A stretch of 64,000 nt of DNA from the NCBI RefSeq assembly GCF_013408445.1, contig NZ_JACBZL010000001.1, forward strand, positions 2,108,001-2,172,000. Direction: 5' to 3'. Under the pieces are notes generated by a model. It made no database searches. It saw nothing but the letters and a program-made list of their open reading frames with translations, and was not told where the DNA came from. This document shows, piece after piece, positions 52,072 to 61,157 of the stretch; the first letter of the stretch is position 1, and every line of letters begins with the position of its first letter. The position numbers and the translations under genes are program-made. This DNA is from Corynebacterium tuberculostearicum (lineage in GTDB: Bacteria; Actinomycetota; Actinomycetes; Mycobacteriales; Mycobacteriaceae).

Positions 52072-52635
52072 GTCCTTCATCGGACCTACCTTGCTGAACT
52101 GCAGCTTGTAGATGGTGTCCAAATCGGCGTCAGGAAACGCTGCGCGGAAATCGCGCTCATTGGTTTCAACCGCACCGGTAAGGCGCTCCACCGGAGTGTC
52201 CGGATTTGCCGTCACCGTGTACTGCAGCGTGGGCCGCGCGCGGTCATAAGCCACGAGGCGCTCTACGTGATCTACGCCCTTGACTCCATCCAAATCTTGG
52301 GCCACGGCGCCGGCGATAGCGTTCATCGACGTCGTGATAGAGCCCTTGTCATCGGAAGAAGCGGACTCCACGTTATTAAAGCGGCGGTGGCGCAGGTTAG
52401 CCACCACAATCCACAACCCCAGAATAAGGAGCAGTGCGGAGCCACCGGCCAGCGCCCACACCCACCAGTCATTGTCCGCCAAGCTCTTCCACGTATCGTG
52501 GTCCACCCACAGGGCTAAGTATTTGGCAAATTCCACGTTGAAGTGGATCAAGATGGGCCACACGCCCAAAGCGATGAGGATGATTCCCAGCAGGCCCAGC
52601 AGAATGCGGTCAAAGGTAGCAAGTTTTCTAGACAT
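52060..52635 (-). CDS. amaP: AmaP-like alkaline shock membrane anchor
   Basis: 191 residues. Two membrane helices (about residues 8-30, LLGLLGIILIALGVWPIL, and 58-80, ALAGGSALLLILGLWIVV) flank a small extracytoplasmic loop, followed by a cytoplasmic domain with an Asp23-like pattern (MNAIAGAVAQDLDGVKGVDHVERL). AmaP tethers Asp23 to the membrane in staphylococci. It is the last gene of the cluster and overlaps the preceding one by eight bases. Confidence 0.75.
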   Translation of the reverse strand: MSRKLATFDRILLGLLGIILIALGVWPILIHFNVEFAKYLALWVDHDTWKSLADNDWWVWALAGGSALLLILGLWIVVANLRHRRFNNVESASSDDKGSITTSMNAIAGAVAQDLDGVKGVDHVERLVAYDRARPTLQYTVTANPDTPVERLTGAVETNERDFRAAFPDADLDTIYKLQFSKVGPMKDLSE

Positions 52636-53194
52636 TGTTATCCAACTCCGGAATCTTCTCTACAGCCACGGTGACCTGCGGCGGGTTCTTGAGATGAGCC
52701 AGGCAGCGCGTTACCGCCGTCTCTACCCGGCCTTGTAGCTCCGCATCGTCCGTATCGCCATTGACGGTGACCTTGGCCTTCTTGCTATCCGCGGAGGTCT
52801 GCGCCGAGGCCACGCCCGGAACCCGGCGAGCAGTAGCCGACGAGAGGCGGGCGATATCCACCGGTCGCATCCACATGGAGGCGGTGTCGGAGGCAAGTTG
52901 CATGTGCGTGGTGCGGCGCGTCTTCACTGCCGCGAAGAGGAAAATCAGGCCAACGACAATTGAGGCAACGCCGGCCCAGATCATCCAGGTCTGCAGCTCT
53001 TCAGTAGCAATGAGATTAAGTACCGGCTGTACCCAGGACTGGGCATCGGAGCCGGACCCTACCAGCCACGTCTCGCGCACGCCGACGACGCCCGCGGCGA
53101 GCAGTAGGAGCCCAAGGATTACGGCCCAAGTACGCGCCGCCGGAGAAGCCTTCGGCTGCTGCCCAAAGTGTTCAGGCATGTGCTGATCAGCCAT
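52628..53194 (-). CDS. DUF6286-type membrane protein of the Asp23 cluster
   Basis: 188 residues from the ATG at 53194, AAGGAGG five bases upstream. Two helices at about residues 22-46 and 77-98 are followed by a soluble domain with TASMWMRPVDIARLSSATARRVPGV and a C-terminal CLAHLKNPPQVTVAVEKIP, an arrangement like AmaP and DUF6286 proteins. It starts just inside the end of the large Asp23 gene. Confidence 0.6.
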   Translation of the reverse strand: MADQHMPEHFGQQPKASPAARTWAVILGLLLLAAGVVGVRETWLVGSGSDAQSWVQPVLNLIATEELQTWMIWAGVASIVVGLIFLFAAVKTRRTTHMQLASDTASMWMRPVDIARLSSATARRVPGVASAQTSADSKKAKVTVNGDTDDAELQGRVETAVTRCLAHLKNPPQVTVAVEKIPELDNNV

Positions 53195-54152
53195 TATTGC
53201 CTCCTTGTGGGCGATACGGGTTAATGGAAATGGCGCGCAACGGCTCGGGACGCGGCGCATTCACGTGCAACGGCCGAGGATTTGCCGGCGTGACCTCAAT
53301 GCGCTTGAGCGGTTGCGGCCGCGGGGCCTTTACCGTGCGCGCAGGAGCAGACTTGGGAGCCTGTACACGGCGCGGAGACCACTCGTGGCGAATCTCAATC
53401 TCGCGCAGCGGCTGCGGACGAGGAGTTGTTACCTGAATCTTCCGTGCCAGTGGACGAACCTGCCCACTAGGGGCCAACCTGGCTGGGCGAGGCGCAGCCA
53501 CGCTCTGCACGCGGACCGGCTTGGGCTCTCTGATCGGCCGCACCGTGTGGTCGTTCGGGGACGAAATCTCACGCAGCTGGTGGTCTGGAAGGTCAGCGGA
53601 AATGTTGCGTACCTCGGTCTCGCGCGGGGTATCCACGGACTGCACTGCGACGCCGGTGGCCGGCGCAGCGATGCCGCGCACCGGGGCCTCCTGCGGTGTG
53701 GCAATGCTGCGTACATTCACCGACTCTGCAGTGACCGGCTGCCATACCGGCGAGGGCTTGGTGTGCGGCGCAACGGCAGCAGCGACCTGGCGCTGCTCCA
53801 CCTCTGCGGCAGTCACGCGCTCGCCCGGAACGGAACCGCCGACGGTGACATTGACGCGAGTTGTGGAATAACCGGTGTGCGCCGCGATGGCCTCCGAGAT
53901 GGCGGCACGAGTATGCTCCGCCACCGTAGTAACCGGCGAGGGCCATACCACGCCGATAGTGGCGTTAACGGCCGCTACCTCACGCTCTGAGTCCATCTGG
54001 ACCGAGACCCGTGGAAAACCGCGGCCGCCGATGCCCGCTAGCTTGGCCTCTATAGCCTTGGTGCCGGGCACGCTAGCAATCGCGGCGGTAACGATGCGTT
54101 CCATGGTCCGCAGCGAGATACGCGTGTGGCCCTGAGTGGAACTATCTGTCAT
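53187..54152 (-). CDS. Asp23/Gls24 protein with Arg/Pro-rich repetitive tail
   Basis: 321 residues. The first about 110 are Asp23-like (ISLRTMERIVTAAIASVPGTKAIEAKL, then FPRVSVQMDSEREVAAVNATIGVVWP). The remaining two-thirds is disordered-looking, basic and made of roughly ten degenerate 10-15-residue units of the type (V/L)-R-x-I followed by Pro, for example VRGIAAP, LREISSP, VRPIREP, LKRIEVTP, LRAISINP. No membrane helix. It shares one base with the gene above. The tail is not described in any family I recognise. Confidence 0.75.
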   Translation of the reverse strand: MTDSSTQGHTRISLRTMERIVTAAIASVPGTKAIEAKLAGIGGRGFPRVSVQMDSEREVAAVNATIGVVWPSPVTTVAEHTRAAISEAIAAHTGYSTTRVNVTVGGSVPGERVTAAEVEQRQVAAAVAPHTKPSPVWQPVTAESVNVRSIATPQEAPVRGIAAPATGVAVQSVDTPRETEVRNISADLPDHQLREISSPNDHTVRPIREPKPVRVQSVAAPRPARLAPSGQVRPLARKIQVTTPRPQPLREIEIRHEWSPRRVQAPKSAPARTVKAPRPQPLKRIEVTPANPRPLHVNAPRPEPLRAISINPYRPQGGNNG

Positions 54153-54346
54153 TAACCTTGGCCTTTCTCCTTACCAATGAGGCCATTCCACACAGAAGTG
54201 AGATCGATACGGCCATCAAAGTGTGCTCCCACAATGCCGCCGATTGCGGCAAGGAGTACGGCGAGCAAGGTAGGACCCCAGCCTAGGTACAAGAAGAAGG
54301 CAAGAATAAGGCCGGAAATGATGCCCAAAGTGGTGTAATTCTTCAT
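54152..54346 (-). CDS. DUF2273-type small membrane protein
   Basis: 64 residues with two closely spaced helices (LGIISGLILAFFLYLGWGPTLLAVLLAAIGGIVGAHFDG), typical of DUF2273, which accompanies Asp23/Gls24 genes in many Gram-positives. Its stop and the next start share a base, so it is translationally coupled. Confidence 0.75.
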   Translation of the reverse strand: MKNYTTLGIISGLILAFFLYLGWGPTLLAVLLAAIGGIVGAHFDGRIDLTSVWNGLIGKEKGQG

Positions 54347-54348
54347 AT

Positions 54349-54696
54349 CTATTCCTTCGATGGAGCAGCGGATAAGCCATCTACGGCGTCAGAAAACTCA
54401 ACGTCAATGCGCTGCAGTTCGGGACAAGCCCCACGGGCGGCGGACCGAATATCTTCTGCCAAGGCATAAAGGTCCGGCGCGGCGCTGATATCAACGCGAA
54501 TGTTGATCTGCAGGTGGCGATCATCGCGCGGGTCGGGCCGACGCATGCCGACTATGCGTTCGCCCGGTAGGTACAAACTCACCGAACCGAACGAACCGCC
54601 GTCGAGCGCGGCGACGCCGCGTACCTTCTGGACTGCCTCCGCAATAGCGCGGGCATGGCTTACCTCGAGCTCAAAACGTGCTCGGGGCTCAGGCAT
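54349..54696 (-). CDS. Small Asp23-like protein
   Basis: 115 residues, no membrane helix. The centre is LDGGSFGSVSLYLPGERIVGMR and the C-terminal half LQINIRVDISAAPDLYALAEDIRSAA resembles the Asp23 fold. No further function can be assigned. Confidence 0.6.
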   Translation of the reverse strand: MPEPRARFELEVSHARAIAEAVQKVRGVAALDGGSFGSVSLYLPGERIVGMRRPDPRDDRHLQINIRVDISAAPDLYALAEDIRSAARGACPELQRIDVEFSDAVDGLSAAPSKE

Positions 54697-54701
54697 TGGG
54701 C

Positions 54702-55181
54702 TTAAGCCTGACCCTGGTTCAAAGCAGCCTGGTCTTCCGCCTCGGACTCATCCTTCGGCAGCTTTACGTCGTGAACAACAACGTTGACGCGCTCGACGCT
54801 CAGGCCGGTCATGCGTTCAACGGCATTCATGATGTTGCGGCGGATGGCCTCGGCAAGCTCGTGGATAGCTACGCCGTACTCTGCGGTGATGGCAATCTCG
54901 ATGCGAGCGGTGCCGTCTGCAACCTCAACGTCCACACCCTGGCGGACGTCCTCAGAAGCACCGAAGGACTCGCGGATATTGCCGATCATGCGGGCTCCGC
55001 CGCCACCCAGGGAATCCACGCCGGAAACCTCGCGGGCAGCGATGCCGGCAATCTTGGACACCACGACATCATCGATGGTGGTGGTGCCGTACTGGGTCGA
55101 CAGGTTGTTATTGACCTCGCGCTCCTCGGAAGCAGGAACCTGGTTGTCGGTGTTTTGTGCAGGAGTCTTGTTCTCAGACAT
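54702..55181 (-). CDS. Asp23/Gls24 alkaline shock-like protein
   Basis: 159 residues. It has the classic Asp23 core TTTIDDVVVSKIAGIAAREVSGVDSLGG, then VDVEVADGTARIEIAITAEYGVAIHELAEAIRRNIMNAVERMTG and VERVNVVVHDVKL. It is the first gene of a six-gene minus-strand run, so it is probably the most abundant product. AAAGG lies about 11 bases upstream of the ATG. Asp23 proteins form membrane-near meshes tied to envelope stress. Confidence 0.88.
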   Translation of the reverse strand: MSENKTPAQNTDNQVPASEEREVNNNLSTQYGTTTIDDVVVSKIAGIAAREVSGVDSLGGGGARMIGNIRESFGASEDVRQGVDVEVADGTARIEIAITAEYGVAIHELAEAIRRNIMNAVERMTGLSVERVNVVVHDVKLPKDESEAEDQAALNQGQA

Positions 55182-55900
55182 GGGCGATTGCGCCTTTCTT
55201 TGTAGGGTGATGCATGAACGCGATATTTAGATATCTAGGCAGGACAAATTGTCCGAGGCCATTGCCTCCGAGCTTAGATACTTCTCAAGCGAGTGTGGGC
55301 TGTGAGCCAACAAAATTTTCCAAAACGTGATTTTTGGCACGGTTTAATGCGCGGCTTGAAAAACCGCAGCCCAACATGCTTAAATACAAAGGTTGCTTTA
55401 ACAGGGCAGCGAGAACCGAGATTCGGTGATGGCGGCGGACGTCGCCAAGCGTGAGTCTCGGGGAGACGCTGAGCTGGTAAAGCGAACATGACACCTTCGT
55501 TGTCGCCATGGTTCAGGGAAACCTGAAGCATTGACTGGAAGGTCATCCAATCGGGCTAGGTCCGCGTTAGAGCAGTGACACCCCGAGAAGATGGACCGGA
55601 GAAGGGGCATGGCAAATAAACAGCGGCAGTAGACGAATTGGACACTCTCCACGTGTAATGCGTGAAAACCGTCCTCTTCACAATACTTTGACTACGGGTC
55701 TTGTACCCCGTCGAGAGCACTGCGTTCTGGCACTTGCCATGTACCGCAACTCTTGGTCGTCATGACAGTCAGACCACTGGCGTTGTGTCAGGCCCCAAGC
55801 CCGGACAACGTTATAGAGAAATCGAGAAGCAATTTCCCACCGCTTCACGCCCCGGAAACGCCGGGAATGTGAAAGTGGGGAAGCGAGGAAGAGGATAAGC
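55182..55900. other. 719-bp region between the Asp23 cluster and rpsJ
   Basis: Holds the Asp23 promoter side (AGATATCTAAATAT near 55222 on the minus strand) and the S10 leader. For the S10 operon GTGAAA (55662-55667), 16 bp, TACTTT (55684-55689) is a reasonable promoter. The stretch 55280-55650 has several short, stop-broken frames on both strands and no convincing gene; it may be decayed sequence. A degenerate relative of the 16-bp word lies near 55436-55452. Confidence 0.45.
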
Positions 55901-56206
55901 GTGGCGGGACAAAAAATCCGCATTCGGCTGAAGGCCTATGACCACGAGGCTATCGACGCTTCTGCAAAGAAGATCGTCGAGACCGTTACCCGTACCGGTG
56001 CTCGTGTAGTTGGCCCAGTGCCGCTCCCAACCGAGAAGAACGTATACGCAGTTATTCGTTCTCCGCACAAGTACAAGGACTCTCGCGAGCACTTCGAGAT
56101 GCGCACTCACAAGCGCCTGATCGACATTCTCGACCCAACCCCGAAGACCGTTGATGCTCTTATGCGCATCGATCTTCCGGCAAGCGTCGACGTGAACATC
56201 CAGTAA
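55901..56206 (+). CDS. rpsJ: 30S ribosomal protein S10
   Basis: 101 residues, GTG start after [44 protein letters not shown] and [14 protein letters not shown] are S10 signatures. First gene of the S10 operon. S10 also works with NusB in antitermination. Confidence 0.98.
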   Translation: MAGQKIRIRLKAYDHEAIDASAKKIVETVTRTGARVVGPVPLPTEKNVYAVIRSPHKYKDSREHFEMRTHKRLIDILDPTPKTVDALMRIDLPASVDVNIQ

Positions 56207-56229
56207 GCGACTTTGGTGGAGAACAAATA

Positions 56230-56886
56230 ATGAGTGAAAACGAGATCAAGGGCATTCTGGGCAAGAAGCTCGGCATGACCCAGGTCTTCGACGAGGACAA
56301 CCGCGTTGTGCCGGTTACCGTCGTCGAGGCAGGGCCATGCGTTGTCACCCAGATTCGCACCCCCGAAACCGATGGCTACAGCGCCATCCAGATCGCCTTT
56401 GGCGAAATCGACCCACGCAAGGCAAATAAGCCGGTTGGTGGACACTTCAAGAAGGCTGGCGTAACCCCGCGCCGTCACGTTGCGGAAATCCGCATGGACG
56501 ACACCTCTGCATACGAGGTTGGCCAAGAGGTCAAGGTTGACATCTTCGAGGGCATCACCTTCGTTGACGTCACCGGCAAGACCAAGGGCCACGGCTACGC
56601 CGGCGCCATGAAGCGCCACGGCTTCGCAGGCCAGGGCGCAGCTCACGGTAACCAGGCCGCTCACCGCCGCGTTGGCGGCATCGGCGGCGCTGCTACCCCG
56701 GGCCGCGTCTTCAAGGGCAAGCGCATGGCTGGCCGTATGGGCCACGACCGCGTGACCACCCAGAACCTGAAGATTCAGAAAATCGATGCCGAGTCCAACC
56801 TGCTGCTCATCAAGGGTGCTATCCCTGGTGCGCGCGGCGGCCTCGTCACCGTTAAGACCGCAGTGAAGGGCGGTGCACACGCATGA
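56230..56886 (+). CDS. rplC: 50S ribosomal protein L3
   Basis: 218 residues. [24 protein letters not shown] at the N-terminus and [12 protein letters not shown] near the end mark L3. It overlaps rplD by four bases. Confidence 0.97.
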   Translation: MSENEIKGILGKKLGMTQVFDEDNRVVPVTVVEAGPCVVTQIRTPETDGYSAIQIAFGEIDPRKANKPVGGHFKKAGVTPRRHVAEIRMDDTSAYEVGQEVKVDIFEGITFVDVTGKTKGHGYAGAMKRHGFAGQGAAHGNQAAHRRVGGIGGAATPGRVFKGKRMAGRMGHDRVTTQNLKIQKIDAESNLLLIKGAIPGARGGLVTVKTAVKGGAHA

Positions 56887-57536
56887 GCAACCTCAAGCTA
56901 GACGTCCACACTTCCGAGGGTAAGACCAACGGCTCTGTAGACCTGCCAGCTGAAATCTTTGACACCGAGGCATCCATTGCTTTGATGCACCAGGTTGTTA
57001 ACGCTCAGCTTGCTGCTGCACGCCAGGGCACCCACGCAACCAAGACCCGCGGCGACGTCCGCGGTGGTGGTCGCAAGCCTTTCCGTCAGAAGGGCACCGG
57101 CCGTGCACGCCAGGGCTCCATCCGCGCACCGCACTACACCGGTGGTGGCACCGTCCATGGCCCACAGCCACGCGACTACGCACAGCGCACCCCTAAGAAG
57201 ATGATCAAGGCTGCTCTCTTCGGTGCACTGTCCGACCGTGCTCGCAACGAGCGCATCCACGTCATCGAAGAGCTCGTACCGGGCCAGAAGCCGTCCACCA
57301 AGTCGGCCAAGGCCTTCCTCGAGTCCCTGACCGAGCGCAAGAATGTGCTGCTGGTCATCGGCCGCGAGGACATCAATGCTCGTCGTAGCGCTAATAACCT
57401 GCCTAACGTCCAGATCCTGGACGCTGGCCAGCTCAACACCTACGACGTTCTCTACTCCGATGACGTTGTGTTCTCCGTTGAGGCGCTACACACCTTCATC
57501 AACCGCGCAACCGGCGCGGATAAGGAGGAGAACTAA
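56883..57536 (+). CDS. rplD: 50S ribosomal protein L4
   Basis: 217 residues; the extended loop [26 protein letters not shown] lines the exit tunnel. Coupled to rplC and to rplW by overlap. Confidence 0.97.
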   Translation: MSNLKLDVHTSEGKTNGSVDLPAEIFDTEASIALMHQVVNAQLAAARQGTHATKTRGDVRGGGRKPFRQKGTGRARQGSIRAPHYTGGGTVHGPQPRDYAQRTPKKMIKAALFGALSDRARNERIHVIEELVPGQKPSTKSAKAFLESLTERKNVLLVIGREDINARRSANNLPNVQILDAGQLNTYDVLYSDDVVFSVEALHTFINRATGADKEEN

Positions 57537-57838
57537 TGGCTAAGATTTCTAACCCACGCGATATCATCATCGCCCCGGTTGTATCCGAGAAGTCCTACGG
57601 TCTGATGGAGCAGAACGTCTACACGTTCTACGTCTCCACGGACTCCAACAAGTCCCAGATTAAAGATGCCGTAGAGCAGATCTTTGACGTGAAGGTCGAC
57701 TCCGTGAACACCGTGAACCGTGCAGGTAAGCGTAAGCGTACCCGCACCGGTTACGGCCAGCGTAAGTCCACCAAGCGTGCATACGTGACGCTCCGTGAAG
57801 GCAGCGACTCCATCGACGTCTTCGGCGGCGGCGCTTAA
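57536..57838 (+). CDS. rplW: 50S ribosomal protein L23
   Basis: 100 residues; [19 protein letters not shown] and [17 protein letters not shown] are L23. It sits by the tunnel exit. The start shares one base with the rplD stop. Confidence 0.97.
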   Translation: MAKISNPRDIIIAPVVSEKSYGLMEQNVYTFYVSTDSNKSQIKDAVEQIFDVKVDSVNTVNRAGKRKRTRTGYGQRKSTKRAYVTLREGSDSIDVFGGGA

Positions 57839-57873
57839 GCGCCACCGGAGAGCCGAAAGGAAAAGGAAGAATT

Positions 57874-58710
57874 ATGGCTATTCGTAAGTACAAGCCGACA
57901 ACTCCGGGTCGCCGCGCATCCTCCGTTTCTGAGTTTGACGAGATCACTCGTTCTACTCCGGAGAAGTCCCTGCTGCGCCCGCTGAGCAAGACTGGTGGCC
58001 GTAACAACTACGGCCGCATCACCACCCGCCACATCGGCGGTGGCCACAAGCGCCGTTACCGTCTGATCGACTTCCGTCGTAACGACAAGGACGGCATTCC
58101 GGCAAAGGTCGCTCACATCGAGTACGACCCGAACCGCACCGCAAACATCGCACTGCTTCACTACGTTGATGGCGAGAAGCGCTACATCATCGCCCCTAAG
58201 GGCCTGAAGCAGGGCACCATCGTCGAGTCCGGCGCGAACGCAGATATCAAGGTTGGCAACAACCTGCCGCTGCGTAACATCCCGACCGGTTCCACCATCC
58301 ACGCTGTGGAGCTCAAGCCGGGCGCTGGCGCTAAGCTGGCCCGCTCCGCTGGTGCTTCCATCCAGCTGCTGGGTAAGGAAGGCAAGTACGCAGTTCTGCG
58401 TATGCCGTCTTCCGAAATCCGCCGTGTGGACATCCGCTGCCGCGCGACCGTTGGTGAGGTTGGCAACGCCGAGCAGATGAACATCCGCTGGGGCAAGGCC
58501 GGCCGTATGCGCTGGAAGGGCGTACGCCCGACCGTCCGCGGTGTCGTTATGAACCCGGTTGACCACCCACACGGTGGTGGTGAGGGTAAGACCTCGGGTG
58601 GTCGCCACCCTGTGTCCCCATGGGGCCACAAGGAGGGTCGCACCCGCAACCCGAACCGTTACTCCAACAACATGATCGTGCGCCGTCGTCGCCCGAACAA
58701 GAAGCGCTAA
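57874..58710 (+). CDS. rplB: 50S ribosomal protein L2
   Basis: 278 residues; [36 protein letters not shown] and [23 protein letters not shown], the conserved peptidyl-transferase-associated region, are present. GAAAGGAAAAGG precedes the ATG. Confidence 0.98.
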   Translation: MAIRKYKPTTPGRRASSVSEFDEITRSTPEKSLLRPLSKTGGRNNYGRITTRHIGGGHKRRYRLIDFRRNDKDGIPAKVAHIEYDPNRTANIALLHYVDGEKRYIIAPKGLKQGTIVESGANADIKVGNNLPLRNIPTGSTIHAVELKPGAGAKLARSAGASIQLLGKEGKYAVLRMPSSEIRRVDIRCRATVGEVGNAEQMNIRWGKAGRMRWKGVRPTVRGVVMNPVDHPHGGGEGKTSGGRHPVSPWGHKEGRTRNPNRYSNNMIVRRRRPNKKR

Positions 58711-58723
58711 GAGGAGGTAAACA

Positions 58724-59002
58724 ATGCCACGCAGCCTTAAGAAGGGCCCGTTCGTCGATGAGCACCTCCTCAACAAGGTGGATGCTCAGAACGATGCAGG
58801 CACCAAGCAGGTCATCAAGACCTGGTCTCGCCGCTCGACCATTCTCCCCGATTTCATCGGTCACACCTTTGCCGTCCATGACGGCCGCAAGCACGTGCCG
58901 GTTTTCATCGAGGATTCCATGGTCGGCCACAAGCTGGGCGAGTTTGCACCAACCAAGACCTTTAAGGGTCACGTCAAGGATGACAAGAAGGGACGTCGAT
59001 AA
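58724..59002 (+). CDS. rpsS: 30S ribosomal protein S19
   Basis: 92 residues; [15 protein letters not shown] and [30 protein letters not shown] [14 protein letters not shown] are S19. AGGAGG upstream. Confidence 0.97.
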   Translation: MPRSLKKGPFVDEHLLNKVDAQNDAGTKQVIKTWSRRSTILPDFIGHTFAVHDGRKHVPVFIEDSMVGHKLGEFAPTKTFKGHVKDDKKGRR

Positions 59003-59005
59003 GCG

Positions 59006-59368
59006 ATGAGTGAGACCATCACCTCCGCATCCGCCACGGCCCGCTACGTCCGCGTCACCCCGATGAAGGCACGTCGCGTGCTCGATCTGGTCCGCGGCAA
59101 GTCCGTAAGCGAAGCCCTGGCTATCCTGAAGTACGCACCGCAGGGTGCTTCCAAGCCAGTTGCCAAGGTCGTTGCATCTGCAGCCGCTAACGCTGAGAAC
59201 AACTTCGGCCTCGACCCACGCACCCTGGTCATCTCCGAGGCTTATGCCAACGAGGGTCCGACCATGCGTCGTTTCCAGCCGCGTGCACAGGGTCGTGCAT
59301 TCATGATTCGTAAGCGCACCAGCCACATCACCGTGGTTGTCGAAAGCCAGCAGGAAGGGGCCAAGTAA
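59006..59368 (+). CDS. rplV: 50S ribosomal protein L22
   Basis: 120 residues; [23 protein letters not shown] and [21 protein letters not shown] are L22, which lines the tunnel. It is three bases after rpsS and shares one base with rpsC. Confidence 0.97.
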   Translation: MSETITSASATARYVRVTPMKARRVLDLVRGKSVSEALAILKYAPQGASKPVAKVVASAAANAENNFGLDPRTLVISEAYANEGPTMRRFQPRAQGRAFMIRKRTSHITVVVESQQEGAK

Positions 59369-60111
59369 TGGGCCAGAAGATCCATCCTCACGGCCTACGT
59401 TTGGGCATCACTTCCGACTGGAAGACCCACTGGTTCGCCGATAAGGACTACGCGAACTACGTAGCCGAAGACATCAAGATTCGTAACTACCTCAACAAGG
59501 GCCTCGAGCGCGCCGGCATTGCCGACGTCGTCATCGAGCGCACCCGCGACCGCGTCCGCGTTGACATTCACACTGCCCGCCCGGGCATCGTGATTGGCCG
59601 CCGCGGTGCTGAGGCTGACCGCATCCGCCGCGAGCTGGAAAAGCTCACCGGCAAGATGGTTGCCCTCAACATCCTCGAGGTCAAGCAGGTAGACGCAAAC
59701 GCAACCCTGGTTGCTCACTCCATCGCGGAGCAGCTGGTTAACCGTGTCGCATTCCGTCGTGCAATGCGCAAGGCTATCCAGTCCGCTATGCGCCAGCCAC
59801 AGGTTAAGGGCATCAAGATCCTGCTGTCCGGCCGCCTGGGCGGTGCAGAAATGTCCCGCGTTGAGCGCTACCACGAGGGTCGCGTTCCGCTGCACACTCT
59901 TCGCGCCGAAATCGACTACGGCACCGCAGAGGCCCACACCACCTTCGGCCGCATCGGCATCAAGGTGTGGATCTACAAGGGTGACGTCGTCGGTGGCGTA
60001 CGCGAGTCCGAACTGAACGCTCCGGCACAGGGCCGTGGCCGTGACCGCAATGGTCGCTCCCGCCGCGGTGGCCAGCGCCGCCAGCGTGCACAGCAGAAGC
60101 AGGAGGGCTAA
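59368..60111 (+). CDS. rpsC: 30S ribosomal protein S3
   Basis: 247 residues; [16 protein letters not shown], the KH region [19 protein letters not shown] and [20 protein letters not shown] are S3. The C-terminus ends in a basic Arg/Gln-rich tail. Confidence 0.98.
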   Translation: MGQKIHPHGLRLGITSDWKTHWFADKDYANYVAEDIKIRNYLNKGLERAGIADVVIERTRDRVRVDIHTARPGIVIGRRGAEADRIRRELEKLTGKMVALNILEVKQVDANATLVAHSIAEQLVNRVAFRRAMRKAIQSAMRQPQVKGIKILLSGRLGGAEMSRVERYHEGRVPLHTLRAEIDYGTAEAHTTFGRIGIKVWIYKGDVVGGVRESELNAPAQGRGRDRNGRSRRGGQRRQRAQQKQEG

Positions 60112-60114
60112 TCC

Positions 60115-60531
60115 ATGCTGATTCCTAAGCGTGTTAAGTACCGCCGTCAGCACCGCCCGAACCGTCGCGGCGTGTCCAAGGGCGGTAACCGCATCAACTT
60201 CGGCGATTACGCAATCCAGGCTCTCGAGCCGGCGTACATCACCAACCGTCAGATTGAGGCCGCACGTATTGCCATCAACCGCCACGTCAAGCGTGGTGGC
60301 AAGGTGTGGATCAACATCTTCCCGGACCGTCCGTTGACCCAGAAGCCGCTCGGCGTTCGTATGGGTTCCGGTAAGGGCCCGGTCGAGAAGTGGGTGGCTA
60401 ACGTTAAGCCAGGCCGCGTACTTTTCGAGATGAGCTACCCAACCGAGGCCGTTGCTATTGAGGCTCTGCGCCGCGCAGGCCAGAAGCTTCCTTGCAAGGT
60501 CCGCATCATCAAGAAGGAGGACCAGTTCTAA
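60115..60531 (+). CDS. rplP: 50S ribosomal protein L16
   Basis: 138 residues; [18 protein letters not shown] and [21 protein letters not shown] are L16. Its stop overlaps the rpmC start (TAATG). Confidence 0.97.
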   Translation: MLIPKRVKYRRQHRPNRRGVSKGGNRINFGDYAIQALEPAYITNRQIEAARIAINRHVKRGGKVWINIFPDRPLTQKPLGVRMGSGKGPVEKWVANVKPGRVLFEMSYPTEAVAIEALRRAGQKLPCKVRIIKKEDQF

Positions 60532-60761
60532 TGGCAACCGGTACCCCCGCCCACGAGTTCCGTGAGCTCGACAACGCTGAGCTGCAGTCCCGCCTGAAGG
60601 ATGCGAAGGAAGAGCTGTTCAACCTCCGCTTCCAGAAGGCCACCGGCCAGCTGACCAACAACCGCCGCATCGGCACGGTTAAGCGCGACATTGCCCGCAT
60701 CTACACCGTTCTGCGCGAGCGCGAGCTGGGCCTGTCCGTTGCTCCGGGAGCTGAGGCTTAA
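60531..60761 (+). CDS. rpmC: 50S ribosomal protein L29
   Basis: 76 residues from the ATG at 60531, which shares a base with the rplP stop and has AAGGAGG upstream. [34 protein letters not shown] and [20 protein letters not shown] are L29. Confidence 0.97.
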   Translation: MATGTPAHEFRELDNAELQSRLKDAKEELFNLRFQKATGQLTNNRRIGTVKRDIARIYTVLRERELGLSVAPGAEA

Positions 60762-60763
60762 TC

Positions 60764-61072
60764 ATGAGTGAGGCTAACGTGACTGATTCCAAGAAGGCAC
60801 CTACTCCGAAGAAGGAGAAGGTCAAGGGCGCTCCTAAGGTTCGCACCGGCTACGTAGTATCCGACAAGATGACCAAGACCATCGTTGTCGAGCTGGAAGA
60901 CCGCAAGCAGCACGCCCTGTACGGCAAGATCATGCGCTCTAACAAGAAGGTTAAGGCGCACGACGAGGAAGAAACCGCAGGCATCGGCGATCTCGTACGC
61001 ATCGCTGAGACCCGCCCGCTGTCCAAGGACAAGCACTTCCGTCTCGTTGAGATCATCGAGAAGGCTAAGTAA
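60764..61072 (+). CDS. rpsQ: 30S ribosomal protein S17
   Basis: 102 residues; a Lys-rich N-terminal extension precedes the core [22 protein letters not shown], and [14 protein letters not shown] ends it. Last gene of this ribosomal block; a terminator follows, so rplN and the spc genes are not directly continuous here. Confidence 0.97.
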   Translation: MSEANVTDSKKAPTPKKEKVKGAPKVRTGYVVSDKMTKTIVVELEDRKQHALYGKIMRSNKKVKAHDEEETAGIGDLVRIAETRPLSKDKHFRLVEIIEKAK

Positions 61073-61087
61073 AAACTAGCCAGCACG

Positions 61088-61136
61088 AAGCCCCCGCTAC
61101 CGAACCTAGAGTTCGGAGCGGGGGCTTCGCCGTTTT
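61088..61136 (+). terminator. Terminator after rpsQ
   Basis: AAGCCCCCGCT with inner CCGAAC pairs with GTTCGG and AGCGGGGGCTT over a CTAGA loop, followed by CGCCGTTTT. Confidence 0.85.
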
Positions 61137-61157
61137 AGGACTTCTCTTGATTTCTAG

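Noticed and set aside
55398-55652. 84-codon minus-strand frame
   Set aside because: Cys/Ser/Arg-rich composition without motif or initiation signal; noted only as part of the unexplained stretch.
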